Below are positions 59,125-59,891 of a stretch of 59,891 nucleotides of DNA, piece after piece. Source of the DNA: CAYOEJ01 sp964403015. GTDB lineage: Bacteria; Actinomycetota; Actinomycetes; Actinomycetales; Actinomycetaceae. The position numbers and the translations under genes are program-made. The notes beneath the pieces were generated by a model. That model was not told where the DNA came from. It did no database searches and worked only from the letters and a program-made list of their open reading frames with translations. The stretch covers positions 1 through 59,891 of the forward strand of contig CAYOEJ010000008.1 of assembly GCA_964403015.1 (NCBI GenBank), in the 5' to 3' direction. Position 1 is the stretch's first letter. Each line of letters opens with the position of its first letter.

Positions 59125-59891
59125 TATTTCTTCTTCGTCTCAGGCATATCGGAGGAAAGAGCGGCGACGAAGGCTTCCTGCGGCACGTCAACCCTGCCGA
59201 TGGACTTCATCCGTTTCTTGCCTTCCTTCTGCTTCTCGAGCAGCTTGCGCTTACGCGAGATATCGCCGCCGTAGCACTTGGCCAGCATGTCCTTGCGCAG
59301 CGCGCGAATCGTTTCGCGGGCAATGACGCGCATACCGATCGCTGCCTGAACGGGAATCTCGAACTGTTGGCGAGGGATAAGACCCTTGAGCTTGCCGGTC
59401 ATCTCCACGCCGTAGTGATAGGCGCTGTCACGGTGGACGATTGCGGAGAACGCATCCACAGGTTCATGGTTGAGAAGAATGTTGACCTTGACGAGATCCG
59501 CTTCCTGCTCACCCTCTTCCTTGTAGTCGAGCGATGCGTATCCCTTGGTGCGGGACTTGAGCTGATCAAAGAAGTCCGTGACAATTTCGGCCAGCGGGAG
59601 CTGGTAGCGCAGTTCCACGCGGTCTTCGGACAGGTAGTCCATACCGCCAAGCGTTCCGCGACGCTGCTGGCACAGCTCCATAACCGAACCGACGTAGTCC
59701 TTCGGGGTGAGGATGGTGGCATCGACGAGCGGCTCAAAGATGTGCTTGACCTTGCCCTCAGGGAACTCCGATGGGTTTGAAACCACAACTTCCTCGCCCG
59801 ACTCTGTAATCACGCGATAGATAACCGACGGCGCTGTAGCGATGAGGTCGAGGTCGAACTCGCGCTCGAGTCGCTCGCGAATGATCTCAAG
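59124..59891 (-). CDS. lepA: Elongation factor 4 (LepA), C-terminal part, 5' end outside window
   Basis: The frame is open to the window edge. About 255 C-terminal residues: EF-G domain V-like (IFEPLVDATILTPKDYVGSVMELCQQRRGTLGGMDYL ... VELRYQLPLAEIVTDFFDQLKSRTKGYASLDYKEEGEQEADLVKVNILLNHEPVDAF) and the LepA-specific C-terminal domain (CYGGDISRKRKLLEKQKEGKKRMK). Membrane-associated ribosome back-translocase. lepA-trmB?-hemW adjacency is common in actinobacteria. Confidence 0.95.
   Translation of the reverse strand, partial: LEIIRERLEREFDLDLIATAPSVIYRVITESGEEVVVSNPSEFPEGKVKHIFEPLVDATILTPKDYVGSVMELCQQRRGTLGGMDYLSEDRVELRYQLPLAEIVTDFFDQLKSRTKGYASLDYKEEGEQEADLVKVNILLNHEPVDAFSAIVHRDSAYHYGVEMTGKLKGLIPRQQFEIPVQAAIGMRVIARETIRALRKDMLAKCYGGDISRKRKLLEKQKEGKKRMKSIGRVDVPQEAFVAALSSDMPETKKK

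Overview
The window is chromosomal DNA from a moderately GC-rich actinobacterium. The evidence is the gene order argCJBDRG, hisD..hisC-hisB-hisH-priA with the dual-function HisA/PriA, hrcA-dnaJ-rsmE-phoH-ybeY-CBS-era-recO-type neighbourhoods, a DUF3097 gene, an actinobacterial-style HemW N-terminus (PDLPDG..AP.DG.LP), and many start codons with no Shine-Dalgarno but a TANNNT box 6-7 nt upstream. A ferredoxin-type 2-oxoacid oxidoreductase and remnants of a sialic-acid-type uptake locus suggest a host-associated, facultatively anaerobic Actinomycetaceae-like organism (Arcanobacterium/Trueperella/Actinomyces group). That placement is inference. The sequence is a draft scaffold: six runs of exactly 100 N are present, and several genes are cut by them.

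Layout. 1-1158: 3' part of a YkvI-type membrane protein. 1238-8161: nitroreductase, then the arginine operon argC-argJ-argB-argD-argR-argG read leftward from an ArgR-box promoter. 8303-12882: SDR and pheS-pheT. 13009-15217: PfkB kinase (intact once a spurious gap is removed), an amphipathic stress-type protein and a secreted Pro/Ser repeat protein. 15337-16790: a peptide/sialic-acid-type binding lipoprotein whose 3' half is replaced by the 3' part of a NanA/DapA-type lyase, under two GntR-type operators. 17099-21185: NhaC antiporter, a tandem alpha/beta hydrolase and an SGNH hydrolase. 21273-25774: a four-gene 2-oxoacid:ferredoxin oxidoreductase operon with a GltD-like NADPH module. 25893-28226: TrmH-type methyltransferase and infC-rpmI-rplT. 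28236-28890: a 650-bp non-coding, repeat-rich interval. 28891-37245: recO-uppS-hisD-usp-hisC-hisB-x-hisH-priA-sseB. 37354-41373: MacB-type ABC exporter with PadR regulator. 41542-43464: leuA with a leucine leader peptide. 43483-46765: a PP2C / FHA-wHTH / pseudo-PP2C-kinase cassette. 46861-55386: membrane hydrolase and the hrcA-dnaJ-rsmE-phoH-ybeY-CBS-era heat-shock/translation cluster with a CIRCE element. 55469-59891: DUF3097, a membrane-anchored hypothetical, hemW, trmB and the end of lepA.

The most informative regulation is at leuA. A leaderless 15-codon peptide with three consecutive Leu codons precedes leuA. Its 3' half can pair with a segment that otherwise sequesters the leuA Shine-Dalgarno, giving a self-contained translational attenuator readable from sequence alone. 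The best candidate for an under-described system is the three-gene phospho-signalling cassette, in which an active PP2C phosphatase, a degenerate FHA/winged-helix protein and a kinase fused to an inactivated PP2C domain are translationally coupled. Housekeeping functions dominate the remainder.
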